From: an uncultured Collinsella sp.
GTDB taxonomy: Bacteria > Actinomycetota > Coriobacteriia > Coriobacteriales > Coriobacteriaceae
Assembly (NCBI GenBank): GCA_902492545.1
Contig: CABULX010000005.1
Span: 1 to 36,137 of the forward strand
Length of the DNA: 36,137 bases
Reading direction: 5' to 3'
Part shown: positions 15,682 to 24,191 of the stretch, piece by piece
Position numbering within the stretch: the first letter of the stretch is position 1
Layout of the letters: each line of letters begins with the position of its first letter
Notes under the pieces: model-generated
What the model was told of the DNA's origin: nothing
Databases searched by the model: none
What the model saw: only the letters and a program-made list of their open reading frames with translations
Program-made: the position numbers and the translations under genes

Positions 15682-16464
15682 ATGGCCAAGGGCGAGACCT
15701 ACGAGCAGTTCGTGGAGAAGTTCAAGCCGAAGAAGACCACCGACGACTGCTACACGCCGCCGCTGGTCTACGAGGCCGTCAAGGGCTGGGCGTGCCGAGA
15801 GTACGGCATCGACCCGGCCCGCGTCGTGCGCCCGTTCTGGCCCGGCGGCGACTACGAGCGCTTCGAGTACCCCGAGGGCTGCGCGGTCATCGACAACCCG
15901 CCGTTCTCAATCCTGTCGGCCATCTGCGCGTTCTACCTGGACCGGGATATCCCGTTCCTCCTGTTCGCGCCGAGCCTGACGTGCCTGGGCGGCGCGAGCG
16001 TGTGCATGCGCATGAACCACCTCATCACCGACTGCGCCGTGGTGTACGAGAACGGCGCCGAGGTGCGCACCTCGTTCGTCACGAACATGGGCGGCGGCGA
16101 GTACGTGATGCAGAGCGCGCCGCGGCTCACCCGCGAGGTGAACGCCGCCATCGAGGCGGGGCGCGTTCGCAAGACGCAGCCGCGATACGAGTACCCATAC
16201 GAGGTGGCCACGGCGGCCATGCTGCAGCGCTACGCCAAGCACGGCGTTGAGTTCGGCGTGCGCCGCGGCGAGTGCCGCCGCATCGGCGCGCTGGACATGC
16301 AGCGCGAGTGCGGCAAGGCGATATTCGGCGGCGGGCTCCTGCTGGGCAAGCGAGCCGCAGCAGAGCGAGCCGCAGCAGAGCGAGCCGCAGCAGAGCGAGC
16401 CGCAGCAGAGCGATGGACCCTGAGCGCGCGCGAGCGCGCGGCCGTCGCCGGGCTGCGGGGATAA
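15682..16464 (+). CDS. DNA N6-adenine methyltransferase-like protein
   Basis: The 260-residue protein has the DNPPF motif (71-75) of amino-methyltransferases and the preceding TTDDCYTPPLVYEAVKGW motif seen in phage adenine methyltransferases. RPFWPGGDYE is the probable SAM-binding side. It would modify phage DNA, for instance against host restriction. No partner nuclease is next to it. Residues 224-243 are (RAAAE)4, encoded by a perfect 4x15-bp repeat, forming a short helical arm before the C-terminus. It lies between terminase and portal with a 3-nt gap upstream. Activity and target are unproven. Confidence 0.8.
   Translation: MAKGETYEQFVEKFKPKKTTDDCYTPPLVYEAVKGWACREYGIDPARVVRPFWPGGDYERFEYPEGCAVIDNPPFSILSAICAFYLDRDIPFLLFAPSLTCLGGASVCMRMNHLITDCAVVYENGAEVRTSFVTNMGGGEYVMQSAPRLTREVNAAIEAGRVRKTQPRYEYPYEVATAAMLQRYAKHGVEFGVRRGECRRIGALDMQRECGKAIFGGGLLLGKRAAAERAAAERAAAERAAAERWTLSARERAAVAGLRG
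16351..16410 (+). repeat. Perfect 4x15-bp tandem repeat inside methyltransferase
   Basis: The unit cgagccgcagcagag occurs four times with no mismatch. It is 15 bp long, so gain or loss of units changes the protein by five residues without shifting frame. It uses CGA and GCA codons, which are rare in the surrounding genes. Confidence 0.97.
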
Positions 16465-16476
16465 GGAGACCGCAAG

Positions 16477-17883
16477 ATGGCAACCGACGAGTTCAGCGTG
16501 CCGGCGCACGTGACCAAGAAGCTGAAGGAGCTGGGCTACTCCGTCGACAACTCGATGGACACCTACATCCAGGCCTGGTACGACTGGTACAGCGGCAAGG
16601 CCGACTGGTACAAGGACGCATATACCGACATGCAGGGGCAGCGGCGCAAGCGCGACCGCCTGACCATCCGCCCCGCCAAGCGCGTGGCCAGCGAGTGGGC
16701 CAGCCTGCTCGTCACCGACGACACGCAGGTTAGCGTGGAGGGCGCCGCGGCCAACGAGTGGCTGCAGGACTTCCTCGACCGCGCGAACTTCTGGCCGACC
16801 GGGCAGCTGATCGTGGAGAAGGCGTTCGCGCTCGGCACGGCCGCCTGGGCGCTGTGGTTCGACGTGCGGGACGCCGGCGCCGAGGTGAAGGTGCGCCGCT
16901 ACGACGCCCGCATGGTGCGCCCGCTGTCCTGGGACGAGGAGGGCGTGGCGGAGTGCGCGTTCGTGACGCGCGCGAGCGTGAAGGGAAAGCGCGCCGACCA
17001 GCTGCAGGTGCACGCCTGGGACGCCGAGACGGCCAGCTACCACATCCGCACGTACCTGTTCGTGGACTCCCGCGAGCAGGACGCAGAGGCGGCCGGCATC
17101 CTGGAGGACTTCGACACGGAGCAGGCCTGCCCCACGTTCGGCATCGTGAAGCCGGCGCTGGAGAACACGTACGTGGACCTGTCCCCGTACGGCCAGAGCG
17201 TGTTCGCCGACGCGGTGGACGCCGTCAAAGCCGTGGACCTGGCCTACGACTCCATGTTCCAGGAGGTCGAGCTGACCGCCGCCAAGGTGTTCGTGGACGA
17301 GAGCATGGTGGACGTGCGCAGCAAGGACGGCAAGGTCATACCGTCGCCGAAGGTGGACGGCCGCCTGTTCCGCCGCCTGGCCGGCAAGGACGTCACCAAG
17401 GACCTCATAGACATCTACAGCCCGAACATCCGCATCGAGCCGCTGCGCAGCGCGTTCGACGTGGCCCTGGCGGAGCTGGGCGAGCTGTGCGGCTTCGGCC
17501 AGCAGTACTTCGCGCTGGACAAGAGCGGCGGCATGAAGACCGCCACAGAGGTGACGGCCGACAACTCCGCGCTGATGCGCAACGTCCGCAAGCACGAGAA
17601 CGTGCTGCGCGGCGCCATCCAGCGCGTGGTGACCAGCCTGCTCAACTGCGCCCGCATCCACTGCGGCGCGGCAATCGAGGAGGACTTCGGCGCGGTCATG
17701 GTCCAGTTCGACGACAGCGTGATCACCGACACGCAGACCGAGAAGAACATGGCCCTGGCCGAGATAGCGGCCCTGGGCGTGCCGGCGCTGAAGCAGCGCT
17801 ACCTCATGGAGTGGCACGGCTTCAGCGAGCAGGAGGCGGCCGAGGCCGTGCCCTCCGCCGCCGTCGTGGACGAGGGATTCTGA
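16477..17883 (+). CDS. Portal protein (SPP1 gp6/A118 gp4-like)
   Basis: The 468-residue protein forms the dodecameric channel through which DNA enters the head. Family features include the N-terminal WYDWYSGKADWY segment, PAKRVASEWASLLVTDD, the central VDAVKAVDLAYDSMFQEVELT helix region and the TATEVTADNSALMRNVRKHE motif near residue 350. AAGGAG precedes ATG 16477. It is followed by the minor capsid gene with an ATGA overlap, the order seen in A118-type Listeria phages and relatives. Confidence 0.92.
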   Translation: MATDEFSVPAHVTKKLKELGYSVDNSMDTYIQAWYDWYSGKADWYKDAYTDMQGQRRKRDRLTIRPAKRVASEWASLLVTDDTQVSVEGAAANEWLQDFLDRANFWPTGQLIVEKAFALGTAAWALWFDVRDAGAEVKVRRYDARMVRPLSWDEEGVAECAFVTRASVKGKRADQLQVHAWDAETASYHIRTYLFVDSREQDAEAAGILEDFDTEQACPTFGIVKPALENTYVDLSPYGQSVFADAVDAVKAVDLAYDSMFQEVELTAAKVFVDESMVDVRSKDGKVIPSPKVDGRLFRRLAGKDVTKDLIDIYSPNIRIEPLRSAFDVALAELGELCGFGQQYFALDKSGGMKTATEVTADNSALMRNVRKHENVLRGAIQRVVTSLLNCARIHCGAAIEEDFGAVMVQFDDSVITDTQTEKNMALAEIAALGVPALKQRYLMEWHGFSEQEAAEAVPSAAVVDEGF

Positions 17884-19823
17884 TGCTGTCCCCGGACGCG
17901 CTGGAGGAGGCCGGCGAGGAGCTGGCCCGCGTATACCGCGGCATCGAGGCCGAGATGCTGGACTACCTGGCGCGCCTGATGCTGTCGGGCGGCGGCGTGA
18001 CCTCCAGGAGCGCCACCGCCGCCGCGCTGCTCGGGCAGACCCACGCCGACGAGCTGCGGCGCATCATCGCGTCGCACGCCGGCGAGGTGGACGCCGAGCT
18101 GCGCGCGACGGTCGAGAGGCACCTGCGGGCATCGGACGCCGACGACATGGAGCGCATCGGCAGGCCGGGCACCGAGAAGGCGTGGCCGCGCCAGATGGAG
18201 GCCACGCTGCGCGGCCTGGCGGCCATCCTGGAGCGCGACAACCTGGGCATGGAGCGAGGGGCCGTTGAGGCGTTCCTGCAGGCGTCCACGGCCGCCATAG
18301 CCAAGGCGAACGCGGGCGTGGAGACGGCGGAGCGGGCGCTGCACGCGGCGGTCCGCCAGCTGGAGCGCGACGGCGTGCGCATCGTGCAGTACGTGGACGC
18401 GGGCGGCAACGCGACCGTGGCCAACCGCGCCGACGTGGCCGTGCGCCGCCACGTGCGCACGCAGATAGCCCAGGACGGGGCGCGCATGACCGCCGACGCC
18501 ATGGACCGCTACGGCGTCCAGCTGGTCGAGGTCTCCAGCCACCCCAACGCCCGGCCAACGCACGCGTCGTGGCAGGGCCAGGTCTACGGCTGGCGCGGGA
18601 CGGTGACGGTCGACGGGCGCACCTACGACGGCCTGGAGGCCGCCACGGGCTACGGCTCGGTGGACGGCCTGCTCGGCGCGAACTGCCGCCACAGCTTCGG
18701 CCCGTACCTGCCGGGCGCCAAGCGCGCCTACTCGCGCGACCCGAAGCACGCCAGCGGCCTGCCGGGCGAGCAGGTGTACGCCCTGGAGCAGCGCCAGCGA
18801 GCGGGAGAGCGCGCCATCCGCGAGGCCAAGCGCGAGCTGAGCGGCGCCCGCATCTGCCACGACGCGGCGCCAAGCCCTGCGGCGCGCGCAGAGGTCGTGA
18901 AGGCACAGGAGCTGCTGGCGCGCAGGCAGGACGCCATGCGGCGGCTGGTGGCCGAGTCCAACGCCCTGAGCGTCACGGGCAGGCCCGTGCTGCACCGCCA
19001 CCCGGCGCGCGAGTGGGCCGGCGACATGGCGGGCGGCGTCCGCGTCGCATCGAGCGGGCGCAAGGTCGACGAGCTGCTGGCCGGCAAGGCCGCGCAGGCC
19101 GCCATGGCCAGGGCGGGCGTGAGCAAGACCGCCGTCAAGCGCGCCATCGCCGACGAGATGAAGCGCCAGGGCATGGAGCCGTCCGACTTCCCCACCCTCA
19201 CCGCAGGCGAGCAGCGGCGCGTGTTCAGCGGAATCGTCGCCGCGCTGAAGAAGACGGCGAGACCGAAGCCGATAGGCAGGCACGCCGCCCTTTTCAAGAG
19301 GATAGAGGGCGACCACACGGCAGCCGACGACTTGGCGAAAACGAACCCGAACTTCAAGCCGCTCGACCCCAAGTGGGCGTTTAACTGCCAGCGCTGCGTG
19401 AGCGCATACGAAGCACGCCGCAGGGGCTTCGATGTGACCGCCAAGCCGCGGGGCGGCAAGGGCGACCGCCTCCCCTACATGACGGACCAGAACGGCTGGC
19501 CGCACGTGTACGAGAACGCAGACCTCGTGCCATGCTTCAGCAACAGCGGCGCAAACACCCGCGGCAAGGTCGAGAAGCTGATGGAGCAGTGGGGGGATGG
19601 CGCCCGCGCCATCGTGCGCGTACAATGGAAGGGCGGCAACTCCGGCCATGTCTTCATCGCCGAGAGGGTCCACGGAGCGACGCGCTTCGTGGACCCGCAG
19701 AGCAACGACGGGGACTGCTCACGCTACTTCGCCGCGGCGAAAAAGAACCAGACCTACTGCATGCGCATAGACGACCGCAGATTCACGGACCTGATCAAGC
19801 AATGCTGCAAGGAGAAACGATGA
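17883..19823 (+). CDS. Minor capsid protein 2 fused to papain-fold deamidase-like toxin domain
   Basis: The 646-residue protein begins with a Phage_min_cap2/MuF-type head protein (about 1-330), ending in the typical SSHPNARPTHASWQGQVYG and GANCRHSFGPY motifs. Residues 340-460 form a helical linker. The last 150 residues look like papain-fold toxin 1 (glutamine deamidase, Tox-PL): NCQRCVSAYEARRRG with Cys502, GNSGHVFIAER with His589, and DPQ with Asp604, a full Cys-His-Asp triad. Ordinary minor capsid proteins lack this. Codons in the 3' part use more A/T-ending forms (ATA, AAA, TTG, GCA), suggesting separate acquisition. It probably travels in the virion and may be delivered with DNA; this is inference from MuF-toxin phages. 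Confidence 0.83.
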   Translation: MLSPDALEEAGEELARVYRGIEAEMLDYLARLMLSGGGVTSRSATAAALLGQTHADELRRIIASHAGEVDAELRATVERHLRASDADDMERIGRPGTEKAWPRQMEATLRGLAAILERDNLGMERGAVEAFLQASTAAIAKANAGVETAERALHAAVRQLERDGVRIVQYVDAGGNATVANRADVAVRRHVRTQIAQDGARMTADAMDRYGVQLVEVSSHPNARPTHASWQGQVYGWRGTVTVDGRTYDGLEAATGYGSVDGLLGANCRHSFGPYLPGAKRAYSRDPKHASGLPGEQVYALEQRQRAGERAIREAKRELSGARICHDAAPSPAARAEVVKAQELLARRQDAMRRLVAESNALSVTGRPVLHRHPAREWAGDMAGGVRVASSGRKVDELLAGKAAQAAMARAGVSKTAVKRAIADEMKRQGMEPSDFPTLTAGEQRRVFSGIVAALKKTARPKPIGRHAALFKRIEGDHTAADDLAKTNPNFKPLDPKWAFNCQRCVSAYEARRRGFDVTAKPRGGKGDRLPYMTDQNGWPHVYENADLVPCFSNSGANTRGKVEKLMEQWGDGARAIVRVQWKGGNSGHVFIAERVHGATRFVDPQSNDGDCSRYFAAAKKNQTYCMRIDDRRFTDLIKQCCKEKR

Positions 19824-20044
19824 ACGTAGCCGAAGCGCTGAAAAAGACGCAGGACGAGCTGGCGATGCCGATAGCGCTGGGCGCATCCGTCCAGCACGGC
19901 GCAAGCACCGCCCACTCGCTATCGTTCCCCGACAAGGCGGCAGACTTCCCGCTGCCGATAATCGACGAGACAGCAGGCGCAGCGCGCATCGTGCCCGCGC
20001 TCACCAGCGAATGGTGCGCGATCATGGAGCTGTTCCCGGACTAA
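19820..20044 (+). CDS. Small protein after the toxin domain, candidate immunity protein
   Basis: The 74-residue product starts in an ATGA overlap with the toxin-bearing gene and has a strong AAGGAG site. It is soluble, with no membrane segment or recognised domain. Polymorphic toxins are normally followed at once by the gene for their inhibitor, and this gene lies just before a terminator, so an immunity role is a reasonable inference. A small head protein is the main alternative. Like the 3' end of its neighbour, it uses relatively A/T-rich codons. Confidence 0.65.
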   Translation: MNVAEALKKTQDELAMPIALGASVQHGASTAHSLSFPDKAADFPLPIIDETAGAARIVPALTSEWCAIMELFPD

Positions 20045-20078
20045 CGACCAGACACACAACCGCATAGAACCGACGCAG

Positions 20079-20104
20079 AGCCGCCCTACGGGGCGGCTTT
20101 TCTC
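20079..20104 (+). terminator. Rho-independent terminator after toxin-immunity pair
   Basis: An 8-bp stem AGCCGCCC (20079-20086) with GGGCGGCT (20091-20098) closes a TACG tetraloop and runs into TTTTCT. The following leader, 20105-20251, holds no credible gene: the frame is open but reads as a low-quality Arg-rich sequence. Confidence 0.8.
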
Positions 20105-20251
20105 ATGCCCAGGCGACACACGGCCGACCATCTGAACCATCGCGAGGGGCGGCGGAAACGGCCCCATGCGCGGCAGCGGCGGCAACAGCTGCGAGACGAC
20201 CGAGCGCGCAGTGAAGCGCGGCAACCAAACACCGGAAAGGACGGTACGGAC

Positions 20252-20800
20252 ATGGGAGCGCAAGACCCCGACAACAAGGCAGCCGAAGGAACCGAGGGCC
20301 AGGAGGGCAACGAGCCCAAGGCCGACGAGCCGGCGGGCGCCGGCACGGAGCCGCAGGGCGGCGAGGGCCAGGAGGGCAACGACGGAGACGGCGGCGGAGC
20401 AGGCGAGGGCGGCAAGCCCGGCGCGACCGTGAACCGCCACAAGTACGAGCGCGACCTGGCGGCCAAGGACAAGCGCATCGCCGAATTGCAGGCGCAGATC
20501 GACGAGGCGGCCAAGACCAAGGAGGGGCGCGACGACCTCCAGAAGAAGCTGGACGACATGAAGGCCGAGCTGGACGACGAGAAGGTGGCCCACAAGCTGG
20601 AAGTGGCGGGCTGCGTGAACGTCAAGGCGGCCAAGGCGCTGCTCGACGACTACGACGGCGACGTGGCCAAGCTCAAGGAGGAGTGCCCGTACCTGTTCGG
20701 CAAGGACAAACAGACCGGCACCACGGGCAAGAAGCCCGAAGGGACCGCAGGCGACGACGACGCGGAGCTCGACCGCGCGTTCGGCCTGAAGAAGAACTAG
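20252..20800 (+). CDS. Scaffolding protein
   Basis: The 182-residue protein has a disordered acidic, Gly/Glu-rich N-terminus (1-60), a central coiled coil (about 65-115: DLAAKDKRIAELQAQIDEA ... LDDMKAEL) and a short C-terminal helix (DDDAELDRAFGLKKN). It lies directly before the major capsid gene. This is the pattern of phage scaffolds (DUF4355-like) that guide prohead assembly and then leave. ATG 20252 is chosen because AAAGGACGG precedes it; the open frame extends upstream but without coding character. Confidence 0.85.
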   Translation: MGAQDPDNKAAEGTEGQEGNEPKADEPAGAGTEPQGGEGQEGNDGDGGGAGEGGKPGATVNRHKYERDLAAKDKRIAELQAQIDEAAKTKEGRDDLQKKLDDMKAELDDEKVAHKLEVAGCVNVKAAKALLDDYDGDVAKLKEECPYLFGKDKQTGTTGKKPEGTAGDDDAELDRAFGLKKN

Positions 20801-20813
20801 GAAGGAGCAGGAC

Positions 20814-21716
20814 ATGCCTGCAAACAACCTCGGTGCCTTCATTACGAAGTTCACCAACCGACTGGACCAGGTCATCATGCAGGAGACCGTCACCGGCGAC
20901 CTGAACATGAACCAGGACCTGCTGGGCGAGATGAGCGGAAACGGCACCATCAAGATCGCGAAGATGGACATGGACGGCCTGGCGACCCACGTGCGCGGCC
21001 AGGGCTTCACCAAGGGCGGCATCTCCCTTGAGTGGGAGGACTACAAGCTGCGCTACGAGCGCGACCGCGAGTTCAGCATCGACGTGCTGGACGACGAGGA
21101 GCGCGCCAAGCTGGTAAGCGCCCGAGCCATGGGCGAGTTCGCCCGCACGAAGGTCGTGCCCGAGGTGGACGCGCTGCGCTTCGCCGAGCTGGCCAAGCAG
21201 GCCGGCAACACGGTGCAGGCCGACCTCGCCGAAGCCGACGCGACCGCCAAGGCCGTGCTGGACGCTGAGCAGTGTATGGAGGACCACGGCGCGAAGCTGA
21301 GCGAGTGCCTGTTCTACCACTCCGGCAACGTCAAGAAGCTGCTGCGCCTGTCCGGCGCGTACCGCCTGTCCGCGGGCCAGGCCCCGAACACCAACTTCGC
21401 GACCTGGGACGAGATGAAGATGGTGGGCGTGGCGGCCGACCGCTTCTACTCCGCCATCAAGCTGCTCGACGGCACCACCTCCGGCGAGGAGAAGGGCGGC
21501 TACGAGAAGGCGGCCGACGGCAAGAAGCTGAACTTCATCGTCATGCACCCCGAGGCCGCCGCGGCAATCTCCAAGCACGAGAAGCTGCGCTATTTCAGCC
21601 CGGACGTGAACCAGGCCGACGAGGCCCACAAGTGGCAGTACCGCCTGTTCCACGACCTCCTGGTGTACCTCCAGAAGAACGGCCTGATCTACGCCCACGT
21701 CGGCAAGACGGAGTAG
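20814..21716 (+). CDS. Major capsid protein (HK97 fold)
   Basis: The 300-residue protein directly follows the scaffold and has a strong GAAGGAG site. It resembles small HK97-fold capsid proteins of Gram-positive siphophages: a helical N-terminal arm, YERDREFSIDVLDDEERAKL in the spine-helix region, and a C-terminal strand-rich A domain ending with LLVYLQKNGLIYAHVGK. There is no N-terminal protease-cleaved delta domain, which fits the separate scaffold. Confidence 0.9.
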   Translation: MPANNLGAFITKFTNRLDQVIMQETVTGDLNMNQDLLGEMSGNGTIKIAKMDMDGLATHVRGQGFTKGGISLEWEDYKLRYERDREFSIDVLDDEERAKLVSARAMGEFARTKVVPEVDALRFAELAKQAGNTVQADLAEADATAKAVLDAEQCMEDHGAKLSECLFYHSGNVKKLLRLSGAYRLSAGQAPNTNFATWDEMKMVGVAADRFYSAIKLLDGTTSGEEKGGYEKAADGKKLNFIVMHPEAAAAISKHEKLRYFSPDVNQADEAHKWQYRLFHDLLVYLQKNGLIYAHVGKTE

Positions 21717-21719
21717 GGC

Positions 21720-21950
21720 ATGGGCACCATCGTGGGGCTGACCTTCCCCGAGGAGCCGGCCGAAGAGCCGGCGGAGGTCGGCCAGGAGCAGACGCAGCCC
21801 GAGCGAGCCGAGGAGCCGCAGACGGAACCGGAGCAGGCAGAGCCCGAACCGGCCGAGAAGCCGGACGCGGAGCCCAAGCAGGAGCCGCAGCCCGCACCCG
21901 CACCGGCGAAGCGCACGCGCAAGAAGCCCGCGGCCCCGACGGAGGGGTAG
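21720..21950 (+). CDS. Pro/Glu-rich low-complexity protein
   Basis: The 76-residue product is mostly Glu, Pro, Ala and Gln, with a basic patch KRTRKKP near the end. Nothing folded is evident. It might decorate the capsid or link assembly partners, as small disordered proteins sometimes occur after capsid genes. It is 3 nt after the capsid stop and 2 nt before the next gene. Confidence 0.6.
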   Translation: MGTIVGLTFPEEPAEEPAEVGQEQTQPERAEEPQTEPEQAEPEPAEKPDAEPKQEPQPAPAPAKRTRKKPAAPTEG

Positions 21951-21952
21951 CC

Positions 21953-22294
21953 ATGCTGCCGGAGGTGCGCAGCGCGGACTACAAGGGGGCGCGCACCTGG
22001 GACGAGGTGTGCGCGCACCTTCCCGCCGCCGTGTCCGCGGTGCGCGAGGCCATCGGCTTCAACGTCCCCGAGGGCGAGGAGCAGGTGGCGGCGTACAAGG
22101 CCGCAGTGTGCGCCGCGCTGGACGTGGACGCGGCCTACGGCTTCAGCGGCGGCGTGTGCGACTCGGGCACCGTGCGGCTCGGCTCGCTCACCATCGAGCA
22201 GGGCCAGGGCGGGAGCGCCTACGAGGCGGACGTCTCCAAGGCCGTGCGCCGGGCGCTGTCCGGCTCCGGCCTGCTGTACCAGGGGCTGGGGTGA
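21953..22294 (+). CDS. Head-tail connector (gp6-like)
   Basis: The 113-residue helical protein sits right after the capsid genes, where DNA-packaging/head-completion connectors are encoded. It has the helical HLPAAVSAVREAIGFNV and ALDVDAAYGF segments of gp6/YqbG-type adaptors and a short beta portion (TVRLGSLTIEQG). Assignment rests on order and size rather than a diagnostic motif. Confidence 0.6.
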   Translation: MLPEVRSADYKGARTWDEVCAHLPAAVSAVREAIGFNVPEGEEQVAAYKAAVCAALDVDAAYGFSGGVCDSGTVRLGSLTIEQGQGGSAYEADVSKAVRRALSGSGLLYQGLG

Positions 22295-22299
22295 TCGCC

Positions 22300-22629
22300 A
22301 TGGTGCCCATACCGAAGCGCCTGCTGCCGAGCCGCGCAGCCGCGCGCATCCCAACCGAGGACGGCGGCAGGCAGGGCTTCTCTGACCCAGTGGAGCTGCT
22401 GGGCGTGCGCTACGAGCAGAAGGCGTCCGTGCGCGCAACGGACTACCAGCTGCAGGACGGCACGACCGGCCTGCTGTTCGTCGACGCCGTGAACACCGCG
22501 GGGGCCGTGGAGCTGCCCGCCGGCAGCCTCGTGAGCGTCGACGGCGGCCCCGAGTGCTGCGTATCGTCCTGCACGCGCTACGTGGACGAGAGGGGCCGCG
22601 TGCACCACTGGGAGGTGGAGCTGCGATGA
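22300..22629 (+). CDS. Minor capsid protein 1-like (head-tail joining)
   Basis: The 109-residue protein begins MVPIPKRLLPSRAA, the characteristic opening of the Minor_capsid_1 family, and is beta-rich with DGTTGLLFVDAVN. It probably acts as a head-completion or stopper protein. ATG 22300 fits the family start and a GGGGTGA site; GTG 22291, overlapping the previous stop, is an alternative adding three residues. Confidence 0.7.
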   Translation: MVPIPKRLLPSRAAARIPTEDGGRQGFSDPVELLGVRYEQKASVRATDYQLQDGTTGLLFVDAVNTAGAVELPAGSLVSVDGGPECCVSSCTRYVDERGRVHHWEVELR

Positions 22630-22961
22630 GCGTGTCCGTGGACATAGTGACCAAGGGCATCGACCTGGCCACCGCGCCGGCCGAGTGCAAGAGGCGCCAG
22701 GTGCTGTACGCGCGCCGCTGCGCGTTCGTCATGCGCAAGTACGTGCCCGTGCGCGAGACCATCCTGCGCTCCAGCGAGCCGGTCAATTCCGACTACGGCG
22801 CGGGCATCCTGACGTGGAACACGCCCTACGCGGCGCGGCAGTACTACGAGCCGATGCGCCACACCGACCCGGCGACGACCGACCACTGGGACGAGAAGTG
22901 CGCGCGGGAGGACGGCGGCGACCTGCGCGACTTCGCGCGCCGGCTGTACATGGACTACTAG
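22626..22961 (+). CDS. Minor capsid protein 2-like (tail completion)
   Basis: The 111-residue protein matches the Minor_capsid_2 plan: it starts with a helix, contains an Arg/Tyr-rich centre (YARRCAFVMRKYVPVRETIL) and the conserved DPATTDHWDEKC segment. It follows in the same order as in A118-like phages and probably takes part in joining head and tail. It overlaps the previous gene by ATGA. Confidence 0.7.
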   Translation: MSVSVDIVTKGIDLATAPAECKRRQVLYARRCAFVMRKYVPVRETILRSSEPVNSDYGAGILTWNTPYAARQYYEPMRHTDPATTDHWDEKCAREDGGDLRDFARRLYMDY

Positions 22962-22970
22962 GAGGGACGC

Positions 22971-23375
22971 ATGGACGAGAGCAAGACGCTCGACCTCGTG
23001 GACGTCGTGAGGGCTCGCCTGGAGGGCGCGGGCATCCGCGACGTATTCACGTACCTGCCGGACGCCCGGCGCCACGCCGAGTTCTGCGCCATCCGCACAG
23101 GCGTGCCAGGCGACGAGGACAGCTATTTCGACCTCGCGTTCGACACGGCCATCCGCCTGAGCCTGTTCGTGGCCAGGCGGGTGGAGCTGGACGCCATGGG
23201 CGATGCGCTGCTGGCGGAGCGCACGCTGCGCACCGTGCCGCTGGACAGCGCCAACGGCAGCTACCGCATGATTCGCATCGAGACAGTGAAGCCGCGCCCC
23301 GTCCAGTGGGACGAGAGCGGCCGCAACGTGTGGGTGGTCGAGGCCACCGCGCACATCGAGATTAAGGAGCTCTAA
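22971..23375 (+). CDS. Minor capsid protein 3-like (tail terminator)
   Basis: The 134-residue protein has a helical N-terminus (DLVDVVRARLEGAGIRDVF) and a beta-rich remainder. Size and position just before the major tail protein match Minor_capsid_3/tail terminator proteins, which stop tail-tube growth and bind the head. AGGAGGG precedes ATG 22971. Confidence 0.7.
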   Translation: MDESKTLDLVDVVRARLEGAGIRDVFTYLPDARRHAEFCAIRTGVPGDEDSYFDLAFDTAIRLSLFVARRVELDAMGDALLAERTLRTVPLDSANGSYRMIRIETVKPRPVQWDESGRNVWVVEATAHIEIKEL

Positions 23376-24086
23376 ATGGACATCGGATTCGCGCTGAACT
23401 ACCAGCACGTGGTCGAGGTCGACACGACGCCGAACGGCGACAAGCGCACCTGGGCGTGGGTCGGCCCCGGCATCTCAGACATCAGCAAGGACAACAGCGA
23501 GAGCACGAGCGAGGACGCCTACTACAACGGCGGCGGCAACACCGAGACCGACGTCACCGGCGTCAACGCCAAGTACAGCGTCGAGGGCCACCGCCTCATC
23601 GGCGACCCCTTCCAGGATTACGTCGCATCCATCGAGGACGGCATCGGCGCCGCGCGCAAGACGCGCTACCGCGTCACCGACCCGACCGGCAAGTGCATCG
23701 AGGCGCCCTGCACCGTCCTCGACATCGCGGCCAACGGCCCCAACGGCGCCGCCAACGAGAAGGCGAGCTTCAAATGCTCGCTGTCCCGTTCCGACGTCGC
23801 CACGGTCGTGGCCGACGCGGCGGGCGTCCTCCTGCCGGAGAGCGTGACCGTGGCGCAGGAGGTCACCGTGGCCGCCAACAAGTCCGCGGCGGCCATCAAG
23901 CCGTCCGTCCTGCCGGAGGGCGCGAGCACGCGCTGCCTGTTCGCCATCGAGGACACCGCCATCGCGCGCGTCTCGATGGACGGCGTGGTGACGGGCCTGA
24001 AGGCCGGCGAGACGCGACTCGCCGTCAAATGCGCCGCCAAGCCGTCCGTGTCCACCGTCGTGAAGGTGACGGTCAGCGCTTCCTAG
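23376..24086 (+). CDS. Major tail protein with C-terminal Ig-like domain
   Basis: The 236-residue protein has a tube-forming N-terminal part (about 1-150; DDAYYNGGGNTETDV-type loop) and a C-terminal bacterial Ig-like (Big_2) domain (about 155-236), recognised from VLPEGASTRCLFAIEDTAIARV, DGVVTGLKAGETRLAVK and KVTVSAS. Ig-like domains on tail tubes often project outward and may adhere weakly to carbohydrate surfaces. A strong terminator follows, so the gene ends the head-to-tail-tube transcript. Confidence 0.87.
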   Translation: MDIGFALNYQHVVEVDTTPNGDKRTWAWVGPGISDISKDNSESTSEDAYYNGGGNTETDVTGVNAKYSVEGHRLIGDPFQDYVASIEDGIGAARKTRYRVTDPTGKCIEAPCTVLDIAANGPNGAANEKASFKCSLSRSDVATVVADAAGVLLPESVTVAQEVTVAANKSAAAIKPSVLPEGASTRCLFAIEDTAIARVSMDGVVTGLKAGETRLAVKCAAKPSVSTVVKVTVSAS

Positions 24087-24118
24087 CCGCTGGGCGACAG
24101 CTGGGAGAACATGCCGAG

Positions 24119-24157
24119 AAGGCCGGGGTTACGCGCTGCAGCCCCGGCCTTTTTTTA
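24119..24157 (+). terminator. Strong rho-independent terminator after major tail protein
   Basis: A 10-bp stem AAGGCCGGGG (24119-24128) with CCCCGGCCTT (24142-24151) closes a 13-nt loop and is followed by seven T. It could be partly read through to lower tail-minor-protein levels, because no clear promoter is visible in the short gap before 24192. Confidence 0.9.
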
Positions 24158-24191
24158 ACGTCGCAGCGCACGATGGGAAGGCAGCGCAACC

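Noticed and set aside
16351..16410. The tandem repeat as a CRISPR array or origin iterons
   Set aside because: Units are only 15 bp, have no spacers and are translated in frame inside the methyltransferase.
13863..20119. The octamer GGCGACAC at 13863, 13972 and 20112 in leaders as a shared late-gene site
   Set aside because: The same octamer occurs inside genes at 30943 and 34880, so it is not specific to leaders in this GC-rich DNA.
20105..20251. N-terminal extension of the scaffold frame
   Set aside because: The sequence is Arg/His-rich, follows a terminator, and a good ribosome site is only present before ATG 20252.
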